A stretch of 31,053 bases of DNA, taken from NCBI GenBank assembly GCA_900542275.1, contig UQMW01000020.1, forward strand, positions 1-31,053. Direction: 5' to 3'. A program made the position numbers and the translations under genes. Numbering within the stretch: the first letter of the stretch is position 1; each line of letters opens with the position of its first letter. This document shows, one piece after another, positions 1 to 8,693 of the stretch. The stretch comes from an uncultured Collinsella sp. (GTDB lineage: Bacteria; Actinomycetota; Coriobacteriia; Coriobacteriales; Coriobacteriaceae). The notes below the pieces were generated by a model. It saw only the letters and a list, made by a program, of their open reading frames with translations. It was not told the origin of the DNA and searched no databases.

Positions 1-84
1 GGGGCCGCAGGGCATGGGGATGATCCTGCGTCCCCGCGCGGGCGCCCCCGGTTATCCAACCTCTTCGATAGGAGCTTTTCCCAT

Positions 85-1560
85 ATGGCAGACATCGCAT
101 TCGAGAAGGACCTCTCCGTCGCCGAGACCGGCATAGAGGGCCTGATGGTCGTCGACCTCGCCGTCCACGGCGACTCGCGCGGCTGGTTCAAGGAGAACTG
201 GCAGCGCGCCAAGATGTGCGCCCTGGGCATCCCGGACCTCAGGGTCGTCCAGAACAACATCTCCTACAACGACAGCCGCGGCGTCACCCGCGGCATCCAC
301 GCCGAGCCCTGGGACAAGTTCATCTCCGTGGCCCGCGGCTCGGTCTTCGGCGCCTGGGTGGACCTGCGCGAGGGCAGTGAGACCTTCGGCAAGGTGTTCA
401 CGACCGTCCTGGACCCCTCCAAGGCCATCTACGTCCCGCGCGGCGTTGGCAACTCCTTCCAGGCCCTGGAGGACGGCACCGCCTACACCTACCTGGTGGA
501 CGCCCACTGGTCCCTCGAGCTGAAGAGGACCTACACCTTCGTGAACCTCGCCGACCCCGAGCTCGCCATCGAGTGGCCGATCCCGCTGGCCGAGGCCACC
601 GTCTCCGAGGCCGACCTCAACCACCCGATGCTCGCCGACGTCGTCCCGATGGCTCCCAGGCGCACCCTCGTCACCGGCTGCAACGGCCAGCTGGGCCGCG
701 CGGTCCGAAAGCTGGCGGAGGAGCGCGGCGTCGCCAAGGACTTCGACTTCTGCGACATCGACACCTTCGACATGTCCGACCCCGACGCCTACGCGCAGTA
801 CGACTGGTCGCTCTACGGCACCGTGATCAACTGCGGCGCCTACACCGCGGTGGACAGGGCCGAGACCCCCGAGGGTCGCGCCATCGCCTGGAAGGCCAAC
901 GCGACCGGCCCCGCCCTGCTCGCCCGCACCTGCTCTGAGCACGGCATCACCTTGGTCCACGTGTCCTCCGACTACGTCTTCGACGGCACGGCCGAGGTGC
1001 ATGACGAGGAGGAGCCCTTCAGCCCGCTGTCCGTCTACGGCCAGACCAAGGCCGCCGGCGACATCGCCGTGGCCGGGTGCCCGCGCCACTACATCATGCG
1101 CAGCTCCTGGGTCATCGGCGAGGGACACAACTTCGTCAAGACGATGAAGTGCCTGTCCGACCGCGTCGCCGACCCGGAGGACGGGCTCGCGCAGGTCACG
1201 GTCGTCGACGACCAGCTGGGCCGCCTGACCTTCACGCGCGACATGGCCGAGGCCATCTTCCACGTGCTGGGGACGCACGCCCCCTACGGCACCTACGACT
1301 GCACCGGCTCCGGCGCCGTGAAGAGCTGGGCGGACATCGCCCGCGCCGTCTTCGAGGCCGCCAACGGTAACGGCGACAGGGTCGTGCCAGTATCGACCGC
1401 CGACTACTACGCGAGTGCCGAGGGCCCCATCGCCCCGCGCCCGGCCCACTCCGCGCTCGACCTGTCCAGGCTCGAGTCGGTCGGGTTCCACATGCCCGAC
1501 TGGGAGGAAGGGCTTTCCTGCTATTTGAATCAAATCGAAGATTGGAGTGCCCGTGGTTAA
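85..1560 (+). CDS. rmlCD: Bifunctional dTDP-4-dehydrorhamnose 3,5-epimerase / dTDP-4-dehydrorhamnose reductase (RmlC-RmlD fusion)
   Basis: The 491-residue protein joins two enzymes that make dTDP-L-rhamnose in the cytoplasm. Residues ~10-190 are an RmlC cupin: the TRGIH motif gives the catalytic His72, followed by a VDLREGSETFG strand. Residues ~193-490 are an RmlD short-chain reductase: the dinucleotide motif GCNGQLG lies near 198-204, VSSDYVFDG follows, and Y318/K322 form the catalytic YxxxK. In stand-alone RmlC the PxGxAHGF segment carries a His; here it reads PRGVGNSF. I recall the same feature in other fused versions. The ATG at 85 has a GATAGGAG ribosome site 10 bases upstream. Codons are strongly C/G-ending, more so than in the genes that follow. 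It overlaps the next gene by 8 bases, so it heads the visible part of the polysaccharide operon and supplies rhamnose donor. The fusion is directly visible; the activities are inferred from family motifs. Confidence 0.9.
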   Translation: MADIAFEKDLSVAETGIEGLMVVDLAVHGDSRGWFKENWQRAKMCALGIPDLRVVQNNISYNDSRGVTRGIHAEPWDKFISVARGSVFGAWVDLREGSETFGKVFTTVLDPSKAIYVPRGVGNSFQALEDGTAYTYLVDAHWSLELKRTYTFVNLADPELAIEWPIPLAEATVSEADLNHPMLADVVPMAPRRTLVTGCNGQLGRAVRKLAEERGVAKDFDFCDIDTFDMSDPDAYAQYDWSLYGTVINCGAYTAVDRAETPEGRAIAWKANATGPALLARTCSEHGITLVHVSSDYVFDGTAEVHDEEEPFSPLSVYGQTKAAGDIAVAGCPRHYIMRSSWVIGEGHNFVKTMKCLSDRVADPEDGLAQVTVVDDQLGRLTFTRDMAEAIFHVLGTHAPYGTYDCTGSGAVKSWADIARAVFEAANGNGDRVVPVSTADYYASAEGPIAPRPAHSALDLSRLESVGFHMPDWEEGLSCYLNQIEDWSARG

Positions 1561-2650
1561 AGTACTTCAGGTTACCTCGAAACTGTTCAGGGGTGGCGCG
1601 GAGGCATTCATCATGAACGTCTACCGCAATATCTGCCGCACTCAGGTGCAGTTCGACTTTCTCGTCTTCCACACCCCCCGCGAATACTACGAGGATGAGG
1701 TCGAGAGCCTTGGCGGGCATGTGTACCACGTGCCCATCATGGAGGGCGCGAACCTGCTGCGCCGCAAGCGGATGTTGGACGCCTTCTTTGACGAGCATCA
1801 CGACTACGCCGCCGTGCACTGCCATATGGCTGCGCTCGGGCGCGACGTCCTGCGCTCGGCGGGCGAGCACGGCGTCGGGCGACTATTCTCACACTCGCAC
1901 ATCGCCGATTTCGAGCGCACCCCGCGCAATATCGTGAAGCAGGCTTTCCAGAAGGGTTTCGGCGAGTATGCGACCAAGCGGCTGGCCTGTTCGAGGACCG
2001 CGGGGGAGTTCATGTATCCAGGCAAAGATTTTGAGGTAGTGAACAACGGCATCGACGTGGCGCGGTTCGCCTTCGACGCCGCACGAAGGGACGCTTTCAG
2101 GGGTTCGTACGGGTTTTCGGAGGAAGACATCCTGGTTGGCCATGTCGGACGCTTCGAACTGATGAAGAATCATGCCTTCCTCATCGATGCTTTTGCCGCC
2201 CTCGCCCGTATTGACGAGCATGCGTTTCTCGTCCTTGCGGGGGACGGCTCACTGCGCGAGAACGTCGAGAGGAGGGCAGGTGATCTCGGGCTTTCCGAGC
2301 GCGTGTGCTTCTTAGGACTGCTCGACGATATGCCCTCGTTCTACGATGGGGTTGATTGCTTCGCCATGCCTTCGTTGTTTGAGGGACTGCCGTTTTCGGC
2401 GGTGGAGGCGCAGTGCTCCGGGTTGCCGTGCGTGCTTTCGGACAGGATTACCGACGAGGTGGCCATTACCGACTTGGTGGAGTATCTGCCGCTGGAGGCG
2501 GGGGCCGAGGCCTGGGCCGACTGCATTGAGCGCGCGCTTGGATACTCGAGCGGTATGCGCAAGGGCTACGCGGGAGTCGTGGCGGATGAGGGGTTTGATA
2601 TTCACGGGACTGTCGCGCAGCTTGCTGCGCTATACATGGGACGGGGGTAG
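1553..2650 (+). CDS. GT4-family glycosyltransferase, EpsF-like
   Basis: Retaining glycosyltransferase of the GT-B fold, about 365 residues, expected to add a sugar to a lipid-linked polysaccharide precursor on the cytoplasmic side of the membrane. The N-terminus (KLFRGGAEAFIMN) is typical of EpsF-like enzymes. The C-terminal half has VGHVGRFELMKNH and the donor-binding E-x7-E motif in EGLPFSAVE. I prefer the GTG at 1553 because GGAG at 1544-1547 sits five bases before it; an in-frame GTG at 1547 would overlap that site. It overlaps the end of rmlCD by 8 bases and is followed by the polymerase gene two bases after its stop, so translational coupling is likely. Acceptor and donor sugars cannot be read from sequence. 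Confidence 0.85.
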   Translation: MVKVLQVTSKLFRGGAEAFIMNVYRNICRTQVQFDFLVFHTPREYYEDEVESLGGHVYHVPIMEGANLLRRKRMLDAFFDEHHDYAAVHCHMAALGRDVLRSAGEHGVGRLFSHSHIADFERTPRNIVKQAFQKGFGEYATKRLACSRTAGEFMYPGKDFEVVNNGIDVARFAFDAARRDAFRGSYGFSEEDILVGHVGRFELMKNHAFLIDAFAALARIDEHAFLVLAGDGSLRENVERRAGDLGLSERVCFLGLLDDMPSFYDGVDCFAMPSLFEGLPFSAVEAQCSGLPCVLSDRITDEVAITDLVEYLPLEAGAEAWADCIERALGYSSGMRKGYAGVVADEGFDIHGTVAQLAALYMGRG

Positions 2651-2652
2651 TT

Positions 2653-3951
2653 TTGTCTTCCGTTGCTTTAAAGGTCGGATACAGAGCGAAGGATGCTGGA
2701 CGTCCTAAGATTCTTGCGCGTGAGGCGTTTCAAGTCATCTTGCTTGTCATCCTTATCGCCTCGCCCATGCTTGATGGTTTCATCAAGGCGTTTTCGTATG
2801 CTGACGAGCTCGCCGCCATTCTTCTCGTTGGATGGGGGCTTTTTAGAAAAGACAAGATTGTGCTTAACGGAGGGGAGCGTATCGGCATTTTGGCCGTCGC
2901 TTTGCTGCTTGCGCTCGGACTTGCTTCAAACTTCGTTACAGGCTATCAGCAAAGTAAGTTTGCTATTGCCGTAGATGCGTTCACATGCTTCAAGGTTTTC
3001 GCGGCATATTATGGAGCGCTGCAGGTCGTATATGGTGAGGAGAGGATTCTTTCGCTTGCGATCGGTGTTGTGAAACTGCTTATAGCCGCCGCCCTTTTCG
3101 GCTACGCACTCCATCTTTCGGGGGTTGTGCCGATGGGGAGTGACCGACATTTCATGGGTGTGCCTTGCTATCGCTTCGTGTTCGGACATACCACAGAGCT
3201 CGCAGCGTATTGTGTCGGCATCTCCGCTCTCTTGATGACCGATGCGAAAAAGAACAAGGTATGGATTATCCTCGACATTTTGCTCTTGCTTTCGACTATG
3301 AGGGCGAAAGCCGTCGGAATCGCCTTCGTCATCGGCTTCTTTCTGGTTAGGGGGTTGGTGACGCGCGGGGACAAGAAGCCCACAGTATTCTTGTACCTGA
3401 TTCTCGTAGTTGGTGTATTGTTCTTGGGCGCTGATCAGCTGCAGTTCTATTTTGGGGATACGACGTCGGCCAGGTATCTTCTTCAGTCCACTTCTATGCA
3501 GATTGCGCAGAGTTTGTTTCCCTTTGGCTCGGGTTTCGGCACGTACGCTAGCTATATGTCGGGCGAGTATTACTCGCCTCTTTATTATCTATATGGGCTT
3601 TCCGGCGTCTATGGCTTGAGCCCAGATTACCACGCTTTCGTTAGCGACAGCTTCTGGCCTACGGTCATCGGGCAGTTTGGTTTTTTCGGGCTTGCGCTTT
3701 TCACCCTGCTCATCGGGACGTTCTTCTATTCGTTCATATCGAGGTCAAGGTCTCATCGGGTTCCTGTCGGTGCATACGTGATTATTCCTCTCTATTACAT
3801 GATATTGAGTACGGCTGACGCTTCCTTCTTTAATTTTTATGGGCCTTTTTACGCTATGGTGATGGCGATTGTGTCGACAGATTTTCCTTCAAAGTCAGAG
3901 AGTAGGACAGAGGGATTTAAACGCAACTACGAAATGAAAGACAACGGATGA
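2653..3951 (+). CDS. Polytopic membrane protein, probable Wzy-type polysaccharide polymerase
   Basis: A 432-residue integral membrane protein with roughly ten to twelve hydrophobic segments and a large loop in the second half (around TTSARYLLQSTSMQ to SPDYHAFVSDS), the layout expected of O-antigen/capsule polymerases of the Wzy class. It has no sharp sequence motif, as is usual for that family, so the call rests on topology and on its position between a glycosyltransferase and a Stealth transferase in an operon that also has a flippase. The start is a TTG at 2653 directly after the preceding stop, with a G-rich stretch (GGGGG, 2643-2647) as ribosome site. Base composition is more AT-rich than rmlCD. 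It could instead be an O-antigen ligase-like protein. Confidence 0.7.
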   Translation: MSSVALKVGYRAKDAGRPKILAREAFQVILLVILIASPMLDGFIKAFSYADELAAILLVGWGLFRKDKIVLNGGERIGILAVALLLALGLASNFVTGYQQSKFAIAVDAFTCFKVFAAYYGALQVVYGEERILSLAIGVVKLLIAAALFGYALHLSGVVPMGSDRHFMGVPCYRFVFGHTTELAAYCVGISALLMTDAKKNKVWIILDILLLLSTMRAKAVGIAFVIGFFLVRGLVTRGDKKPTVFLYLILVVGVLFLGADQLQFYFGDTTSARYLLQSTSMQIAQSLFPFGSGFGTYASYMSGEYYSPLYYLYGLSGVYGLSPDYHAFVSDSFWPTVIGQFGFFGLALFTLLIGTFFYSFISRSRSHRVPVGAYVIIPLYYMILSTADASFFNFYGPFYAMVMAIVSTDFPSKSESRTEGFKRNYEMKDNG

Positions 3952-4961
3952 ATATGGAAATCGACTTTGTAATTCCATGGGTGGATGACTCGGATTCAGA
4001 ATGGCTCTCGGAGAGGAATAGGTACGAGGGACCGTCGGATTCGGCTTCTGCTCACGGACAGGACAAGCGATATCGGGATTGGGGCCTACTTCGGTACTTC
4101 TTTCGCAGTGTCGCTTTGAACGCACCTTGGGTCCGCAAGGTTCATTTCTTGACCTATGGGCATCTTCCTAAGTGGCTCGACACTTCGAATCCAAAACTTC
4201 ATATCGTGAAGCATGAAGATTACATCCCCCATGAGTACCTTCCCACCTTCAATTCCAACGTCATCGAACTTAACGCAAACCGAATCGAGAGTTTGGCGGA
4301 GCAGTTTGTTTTGTTCAACGATGATCTGATCGTTCTAAATCGTACAAGCGAGGACGATTATTTCCATAAGGGATTGCCGAGGGCGACCGCCGTATTAAGT
4401 GCCGGTGGTCTCGCCCGAGGGGACGAGTTCTATGTTCCTTTTAACGTTGCGAGCGTCCTTAGCACTCATTTTGTGCCGTTGAATTGCGTCAGGAGTCATC
4501 CGCTGAAATGGCTCAGCCCCGCATATGGGACGATGGCCCTGAGAACGGTACTCATGCTTGCATTTCCATCGTTTAAGGGATTTTATGAACCGCACCTCTG
4601 CAATTCTTTCTTGAAATCAACCTTCGATGAGGTTTGGGCTGAAGAGAAGGATGAGCTGGAGAGAACTTCCTCACATCGATTCAGGCAGGCTACCGATATA
4701 TCGAACTGGCTTATGAAAGATTGGCAGTGCGCAAAAGGCGACTTTTATCCGCGGTCCATCTCATTTGGAAAGAGTTTTAATTTAGGAATTGACTTCGATT
4801 CAACCCTGGAAGAGGCTGAATCGTATCTTCGCGGGCGCAAGGGAAAGGTCGTCTGTCTCAATGACGGCGACCTCACGCCGGAGCAGTACGAGACTGCGCG
4901 GACGAGAATTCTCGCCTGCCTTGACGAACTTTTCCCCGAAAAATGTGAATTCGAGCTTTAG
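3948..4961 (+). CDS. Stealth-family capsular polysaccharide hexose-phosphate transferase
   Basis: A 337-residue cytoplasmic transferase that would move a sugar-1-phosphate onto a growing chain, giving phosphodiester-linked polymer. All four conserved Stealth regions can be recognised: CR1 at the N-terminus (IDFVIPWVDDSDSEW), CR2 (RDWGLLRYFFRSV ... FVLFNDDLIVLN), CR3 (around CNSFLKSTFDEVW) and CR4 (VVCLNDGD) near the C-terminus. Members include bacterial capsule synthases and the human GlcNAc-1-phosphotransferase alpha/beta subunit. The ATG at 3948 overlaps the polymerase stop as ATGA; a second ATG lies two codons on. Its presence suggests that the polymer backbone contains phosphate. The family call is firm; the exact substrate is not known. 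Confidence 0.9.
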   Translation: MNMEIDFVIPWVDDSDSEWLSERNRYEGPSDSASAHGQDKRYRDWGLLRYFFRSVALNAPWVRKVHFLTYGHLPKWLDTSNPKLHIVKHEDYIPHEYLPTFNSNVIELNANRIESLAEQFVLFNDDLIVLNRTSEDDYFHKGLPRATAVLSAGGLARGDEFYVPFNVASVLSTHFVPLNCVRSHPLKWLSPAYGTMALRTVLMLAFPSFKGFYEPHLCNSFLKSTFDEVWAEEKDELERTSSHRFRQATDISNWLMKDWQCAKGDFYPRSISFGKSFNLGIDFDSTLEEAESYLRGRKGKVVCLNDGDLTPEQYETARTRILACLDELFPEKCEFEL

Positions 4962-4970
4962 GGGCAGACG

Positions 4971-6104
4971 ATGCACATAATCAAAGAGGCTGCTAAGGCC
5001 CTGGTCGCAAAGCTTGGCTTCCAAACGAATAGGCGTATCGTCGTCTTCGAGTCCGACGATTGGGGTGCCGTGAGGGTCCCGGATTCCGATGCACTTGCGG
5101 CATTTGAGAATCGCTTCCCCTCTTTCAGGCTCGATCACTACCAATCTTTTGACGGCTTGGAGAAGAAGGCTGACGTAAGCGCCCTCTCTTCTTTGCTGCG
5201 TGAGAATGCGGTGCGATTTCGGGCTTCCGCGCCAGTGTTCACGTTGAACTTCGCAACCGCCAACCCTGATTTCAATCGATGCGTTCCTGGTAACGCTGAT
5301 GTGGCGCACTTTGGATTTGAGCCAATAGATAAAACCTACCGAACCTATGACGGAGACGAGGGAGTACTCGATTTCGTTCGGCTGGGCTGCGGTGAAACAG
5401 CACTGCATCCGCAGCTCCACGGACGAGAGCATCTCAACGCTACGGCATGGCTCACCGATGCGGCCACCGACCCTGTGGTGGAATATGCCTGTAGCTTGAG
5501 AATGGTAGGGCTGGACGATGCCTTCTACAATGGGATTGACGCTCTCAACAATGGAAACACTCTGATTGACGTGCACGGATACCTTGAAGACGCGGTCGCG
5601 ATTTTCAAACGCCTTTTTGGCTTCGCCCCCAGGAGCTTCATCCCACCATGCTATGTCGCCAACAAGGAATGTGAGCTCATCGCCGCTGAGCTGGGCATCG
5701 AGACGATCCAATCATCGCCGAAGAGGAATGTTCCGAAAGGGAACGACTCCTATTCGAGGAGGATTAATGTTTTCGGACGCTCCAACGTACCTGGGCAGTG
5801 CCGCTTAATCCGCAATGTGCAGTTCGAGCCCTCGCGTTCTATGTTTCAAGGCAAGAGCGTCGACGAGTGCGTCGACGCTGCTTTCGCCGAAATCGAGACG
5901 GCTTTCAGGCGTAGGCAGCCAGCGGTGGTATGCACCCATCGCGTCAACTACACTTCACGCGTGGATGAGAGGCATCGTGCGTTCTCGCTCGAGGCCCTCG
6001 ACGGGCTTCTGCAGGAGTTGGCGACGCGGTACCCGGACTGCGAGTTCATGACGTCCGACGAATTGGGACGGGCGATTCTTTCTGGAGGTGTTATAGATCG
6101 ATGA
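4971..6104 (+). CDS. Polysaccharide deacetylase-like (CE4-type) protein
   Basis: A 377-residue protein without a signal peptide that looks like a member of the polysaccharide deacetylase superfamily. FESDDWG supplies the Asp pair (D29/D30) expected in the NodB-type first motif. An H146-x3-H150-x3-H154 cluster (HPQLHGREH) is the likely metal-binding histidine motif, and the end (CTHRVNY ... PDCEFMTSDELG) resembles other deacetylase-like proteins of capsule loci. It could remove N-acetyl groups from precursor sugars in the cytoplasm, but a non-catalytic or hydrolase role is possible. The start ATG lies nine bases after the Stealth gene and follows AGGGGC; the end overlaps the ATP-grasp gene by four bases. 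Confidence 0.6.
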   Translation: MHIIKEAAKALVAKLGFQTNRRIVVFESDDWGAVRVPDSDALAAFENRFPSFRLDHYQSFDGLEKKADVSALSSLLRENAVRFRASAPVFTLNFATANPDFNRCVPGNADVAHFGFEPIDKTYRTYDGDEGVLDFVRLGCGETALHPQLHGREHLNATAWLTDAATDPVVEYACSLRMVGLDDAFYNGIDALNNGNTLIDVHGYLEDAVAIFKRLFGFAPRSFIPPCYVANKECELIAAELGIETIQSSPKRNVPKGNDSYSRRINVFGRSNVPGQCRLIRNVQFEPSRSMFQGKSVDECVDAAFAEIETAFRRRQPAVVCTHRVNYTSRVDERHRAFSLEALDGLLQELATRYPDCEFMTSDELGRAILSGGVIDR

Positions 6105-7300
6105 CTTGTGAAAGACACATCGACTTCCCCAAGGGGTGGCGTATTCTGGTCGTAGGCGGCGATCACCACAACACCCTGGCGAGTCTGAGGAGCCTCGGAA
6201 GAGATGGGGTCCCGTTCGACTTGCTTCTTCATTCGGGTATGAAAAGCGCCGACGGGCTCATGGTACCGTCCTCGAAGTATTGTCCCAAGAACTTCGAGCT
6301 TGTCGATAACAGCGTAGAGGCCATCTCGGAAGGTTATCGGTCCTGGCTTACAGACAAAGACCCAAGATTGTGCATCGTTCTCGCCAGCTCGGATCTTTCC
6401 GCCTACGTCGCCGACCGCGAGCTTGCCCCGAAAGGCATCGTCACGTATTCGTTTTCAGGCGAGCCCGGCAGGGTTGCGGGATTGATGGACAAGTACGAGC
6501 AGTATGTTTGGGCGCAAGCGCACGGCGTGCCCATGGCGCGTTCGGTCATCGTTACGAGTCGTGATCACGCGGCGGCCGGGCTCAGCTTTCCCCTCATATT
6601 GAAGCCGCTCGTGAGCGCGTTCGGCGAGAAGACCGACATCGCGATTGTGGACTCCCCGGATTCCTACGCCGCTGCCGTCACCCGCCTATTCGCGGACGGC
6701 TACGAGCGACTCTTGGTCCAGGAGGTCGTGGACTTCGACTACGAGGCCGTGGCCTCGGGCTGCATCTTCCTGTCGGATGGAAAGGAATCGCACATAACGC
6801 TGCGAAAAGAGCTCACGTTCCCAAGGAAGGCCGGCAACGTCGCCATCGGGTGTTCCGAGGCGGCTCCCGAGATGGAAAAGCTCCTCGAAAAAGTAATCGG
6901 CGAGCTCTCGAGCGAGGGCTTCAGGGGCATGTTCGACATCGAGGTCTTCGCCACCAGGGATGGGGCGGTCCTAAACGAGATCAACTTCAGGCAGAGCGGG
7001 AACATGTTCGCCTGTCTCGACGGCGGTATGTCACTGCCGCTTCTTTGGGCCCTCGACGCGGCGGGGGAGGAGATTCGCCCTCCCGAGCCATTCGGTGGGC
7101 GGTTGAGGATTGTCGCCGAGCCACAACTGGTCTCGGGTGTTACCCACAGGCAGATAGGCGTCGGCGCAGCGATTGCCGCCATGGCGGGGGCAGATAGCTT
7201 CGCCTTGCGCGCGAAAGACGACAAGGCGCCGTCTCGGCGGTTTTTCCTCGGTGGCTTCGCGGCCAAGCTTTCCAAGGCGCTACGCAAGAAGGGGCGTTGA
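6101..7300 (+). CDS. ATP-grasp domain enzyme of the polysaccharide operon
   Basis: A 399-residue cytoplasmic protein with an ATP-grasp fold. An N-terminal pre-ATP-grasp domain (ILVVGGDHHNT) is followed by the lid region (FPLILKPL, then LLVQEVVDFDYEAV) and the metal/ATP-binding end (GMFDIEVFATRDGAVLNEIN, FRQSGN). Such enzymes form amide or ester bonds by way of an acyl-phosphate. In capsule clusters they are thought to attach amino acids or other acids to sugars. If the neighbouring deacetylase frees an amino group, this enzyme could acylate it, but that pairing is inference. The start overlaps the previous stop as ATGA with GGAGGTG about ten bases upstream. Confidence 0.75.
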   Translation: MTCERHIDFPKGWRILVVGGDHHNTLASLRSLGRDGVPFDLLLHSGMKSADGLMVPSSKYCPKNFELVDNSVEAISEGYRSWLTDKDPRLCIVLASSDLSAYVADRELAPKGIVTYSFSGEPGRVAGLMDKYEQYVWAQAHGVPMARSVIVTSRDHAAAGLSFPLILKPLVSAFGEKTDIAIVDSPDSYAAAVTRLFADGYERLLVQEVVDFDYEAVASGCIFLSDGKESHITLRKELTFPRKAGNVAIGCSEAAPEMEKLLEKVIGELSSEGFRGMFDIEVFATRDGAVLNEINFRQSGNMFACLDGGMSLPLLWALDAAGEEIRPPEPFGGRLRIVAEPQLVSGVTHRQIGVGAAIAAMAGADSFALRAKDDKAPSRRFFLGGFAAKLSKALRKKGR

Positions 7301-8619
7301 TGGTCGGTAGGGTGAAATCGCTGCTGGGCCGGCTCAAAGGCAACGAGTTTTGGCTGAAGCTCGCCAAGAACGTCTCTACGATTGTGGTGGGGCAGGGGGG
7401 CGCCTCTGCGCTCAACATGGTCACGACGTTCTTGTCCGCCGGGTTCCTCGGGGCCGCAGGCTACGGTTCATTGATGATCGGCCAGACGTTCATGCAGGCC
7501 GTGGACGCGTTCCTCAACTTCCAGTCTTGGCAGGGAGTGATTCGCTATGGGTCGATTTGCCAGGAGCGAAGGGACGACGCCGGACTCGCCGCGACCATAA
7601 AGGCTGGTTTCTTCGTCGACATCGCCTCCGCCCTCATGGGGTGCGCGGTCGCTTTCGCGATTGTTCCGCTCGTCTCAAGCTTGCTCGGGTGGGATGACGT
7701 CTCCACGCTCGCCGCGACGATATTCTGCTTCGAGATTGCTGTGCATGTCGAGGGCACGCCGACCGGAGTGCTGAGGCTTTTTGACAAGTTCAAATATGTC
7801 GCCATCCATGCGGTCGCAGTGGCGGCGCTGAAGCTCGTCCTCGCCGCGGCAGTGTTCTACGCTGTTGGCCCGAATGTCGCTGCGATTGCGTTTGCCTACT
7901 GCGCGGCGGACGTCCTAAAGAGTGTGTCGTTGTTCGCTATCGCGCTCTTCGTTGTCGGTAAGCATGTCGGCCTGAAGGGCGTGGCTGCTGCCAGGAGGCG
8001 CGACCTCCCTGAGGGCTTCTTCTCTTTCACAATGTGGTCGAACCTGGCTGCGACCGCCGACGCGCCAATCCAGTACTTCGACGTATTCTTCCTATCCATG
8101 CTTTCCAGCGAGGTTGTTGGTGTGTTCAAGTTCTTCAAGCAGCTGCTCTCGGCTTTCACCCTACTCTCGACGCCGGTGCAGCAGGCAATCATGCCTCAGC
8201 TCGCAGAGCTGATAGCCAAGGGGCAGGACGACCAGGCTTTTGTCGTTGTGAAGAAAATCGAGCGCATGGTCTTCAAGGTCGTTGCGCCTTGCGCGGCCTT
8301 GGCAATCATTGCGGTTCCGCCCGCTCTCTCGTTTTTCATGGATCCAGTCTACGGAGGCTACTGGCACTTGTTCGCCACCCTTGCGGCGCTGACTGTCGTC
8401 AGCATCACCTTCTCGGCGCTACACCCATGCTTTACAGCCTACGGGCTGTCGAAGCAGTCTGCGGGGATAACGCTTCTGGCCAACGTAATCTACCTCATCG
8501 CCTGCTATCTTCTTCTGGGCGCTATCGACATCATGGCGATTCCGCTGGCCATGGGCGTCCAGTATGCATTGACGATCGGCCTTAAATCCTTGTTTATCAA
8601 GAAGATCGTTCTTGCCTAG
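7300..8619 (+). CDS. Polysaccharide flippase, Wzx/MATE-like membrane protein
   Basis: A 439-residue integral membrane protein with about 12 to 14 hydrophobic helices and no large soluble domain, matching Wzx-type exporters (MOP superfamily) that flip undecaprenyl-linked repeat units outward. The N-terminus (KNVSTIVVGQGGASALNM ... FLSAGFLGAAGYG) has the usual first-helix pattern of this family. The ATG at 7300 overlaps the previous stop (TGATG) and has GGGG five bases before it; a TTG one codon earlier is less likely. It is the last gene of the operon and is followed by a hairpin terminator. With the Wzy-like polymerase it supports a Wzx/Wzy-dependent assembly route. Confidence 0.85.
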   Translation: MVGRVKSLLGRLKGNEFWLKLAKNVSTIVVGQGGASALNMVTTFLSAGFLGAAGYGSLMIGQTFMQAVDAFLNFQSWQGVIRYGSICQERRDDAGLAATIKAGFFVDIASALMGCAVAFAIVPLVSSLLGWDDVSTLAATIFCFEIAVHVEGTPTGVLRLFDKFKYVAIHAVAVAALKLVLAAAVFYAVGPNVAAIAFAYCAADVLKSVSLFAIALFVVGKHVGLKGVAAARRRDLPEGFFSFTMWSNLAATADAPIQYFDVFFLSMLSSEVVGVFKFFKQLLSAFTLLSTPVQQAIMPQLAELIAKGQDDQAFVVVKKIERMVFKVVAPCAALAIIAVPPALSFFMDPVYGGYWHLFATLAALTVVSITFSALHPCFTAYGLSKQSAGITLLANVIYLIACYLLLGAIDIMAIPLAMGVQYALTIGLKSLFIKKIVLA

Positions 8620-8656
8620 ACCTTTGGCCCGTCGATGAAAGATGCAATTCTCCTTG

Positions 8657-8693
8657 AAGGCTCGGCGCAGCTCATACGCGTCGAGCCTTTTCT
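8657..8693 (+). terminator. Intrinsic terminator at the end of the polysaccharide operon
   Basis: AAGGCTCG (8657-8664) pairs perfectly with CGAGCCTT (8682-8689) around a 17-base loop, and the 3' arm runs into a short T run (TTTT). It lies 37 bases after the flippase stop. The reverse strand has no comparable T run, so it probably serves only the plus-strand operon. Confidence 0.7.

Noticed and set aside
52..1533. 493-codon open frame antisense to rmlCD
   Set aside because: Val/Gly/Asp-rich low-complexity product, typical of the complement of C/G-ending codons; the plus strand has clear RmlC and RmlD motifs.
4800..5711. 303-codon minus frame opposite the Stealth and deacetylase genes
   Set aside because: Lies across two real genes, with no family pattern and no ribosome site.
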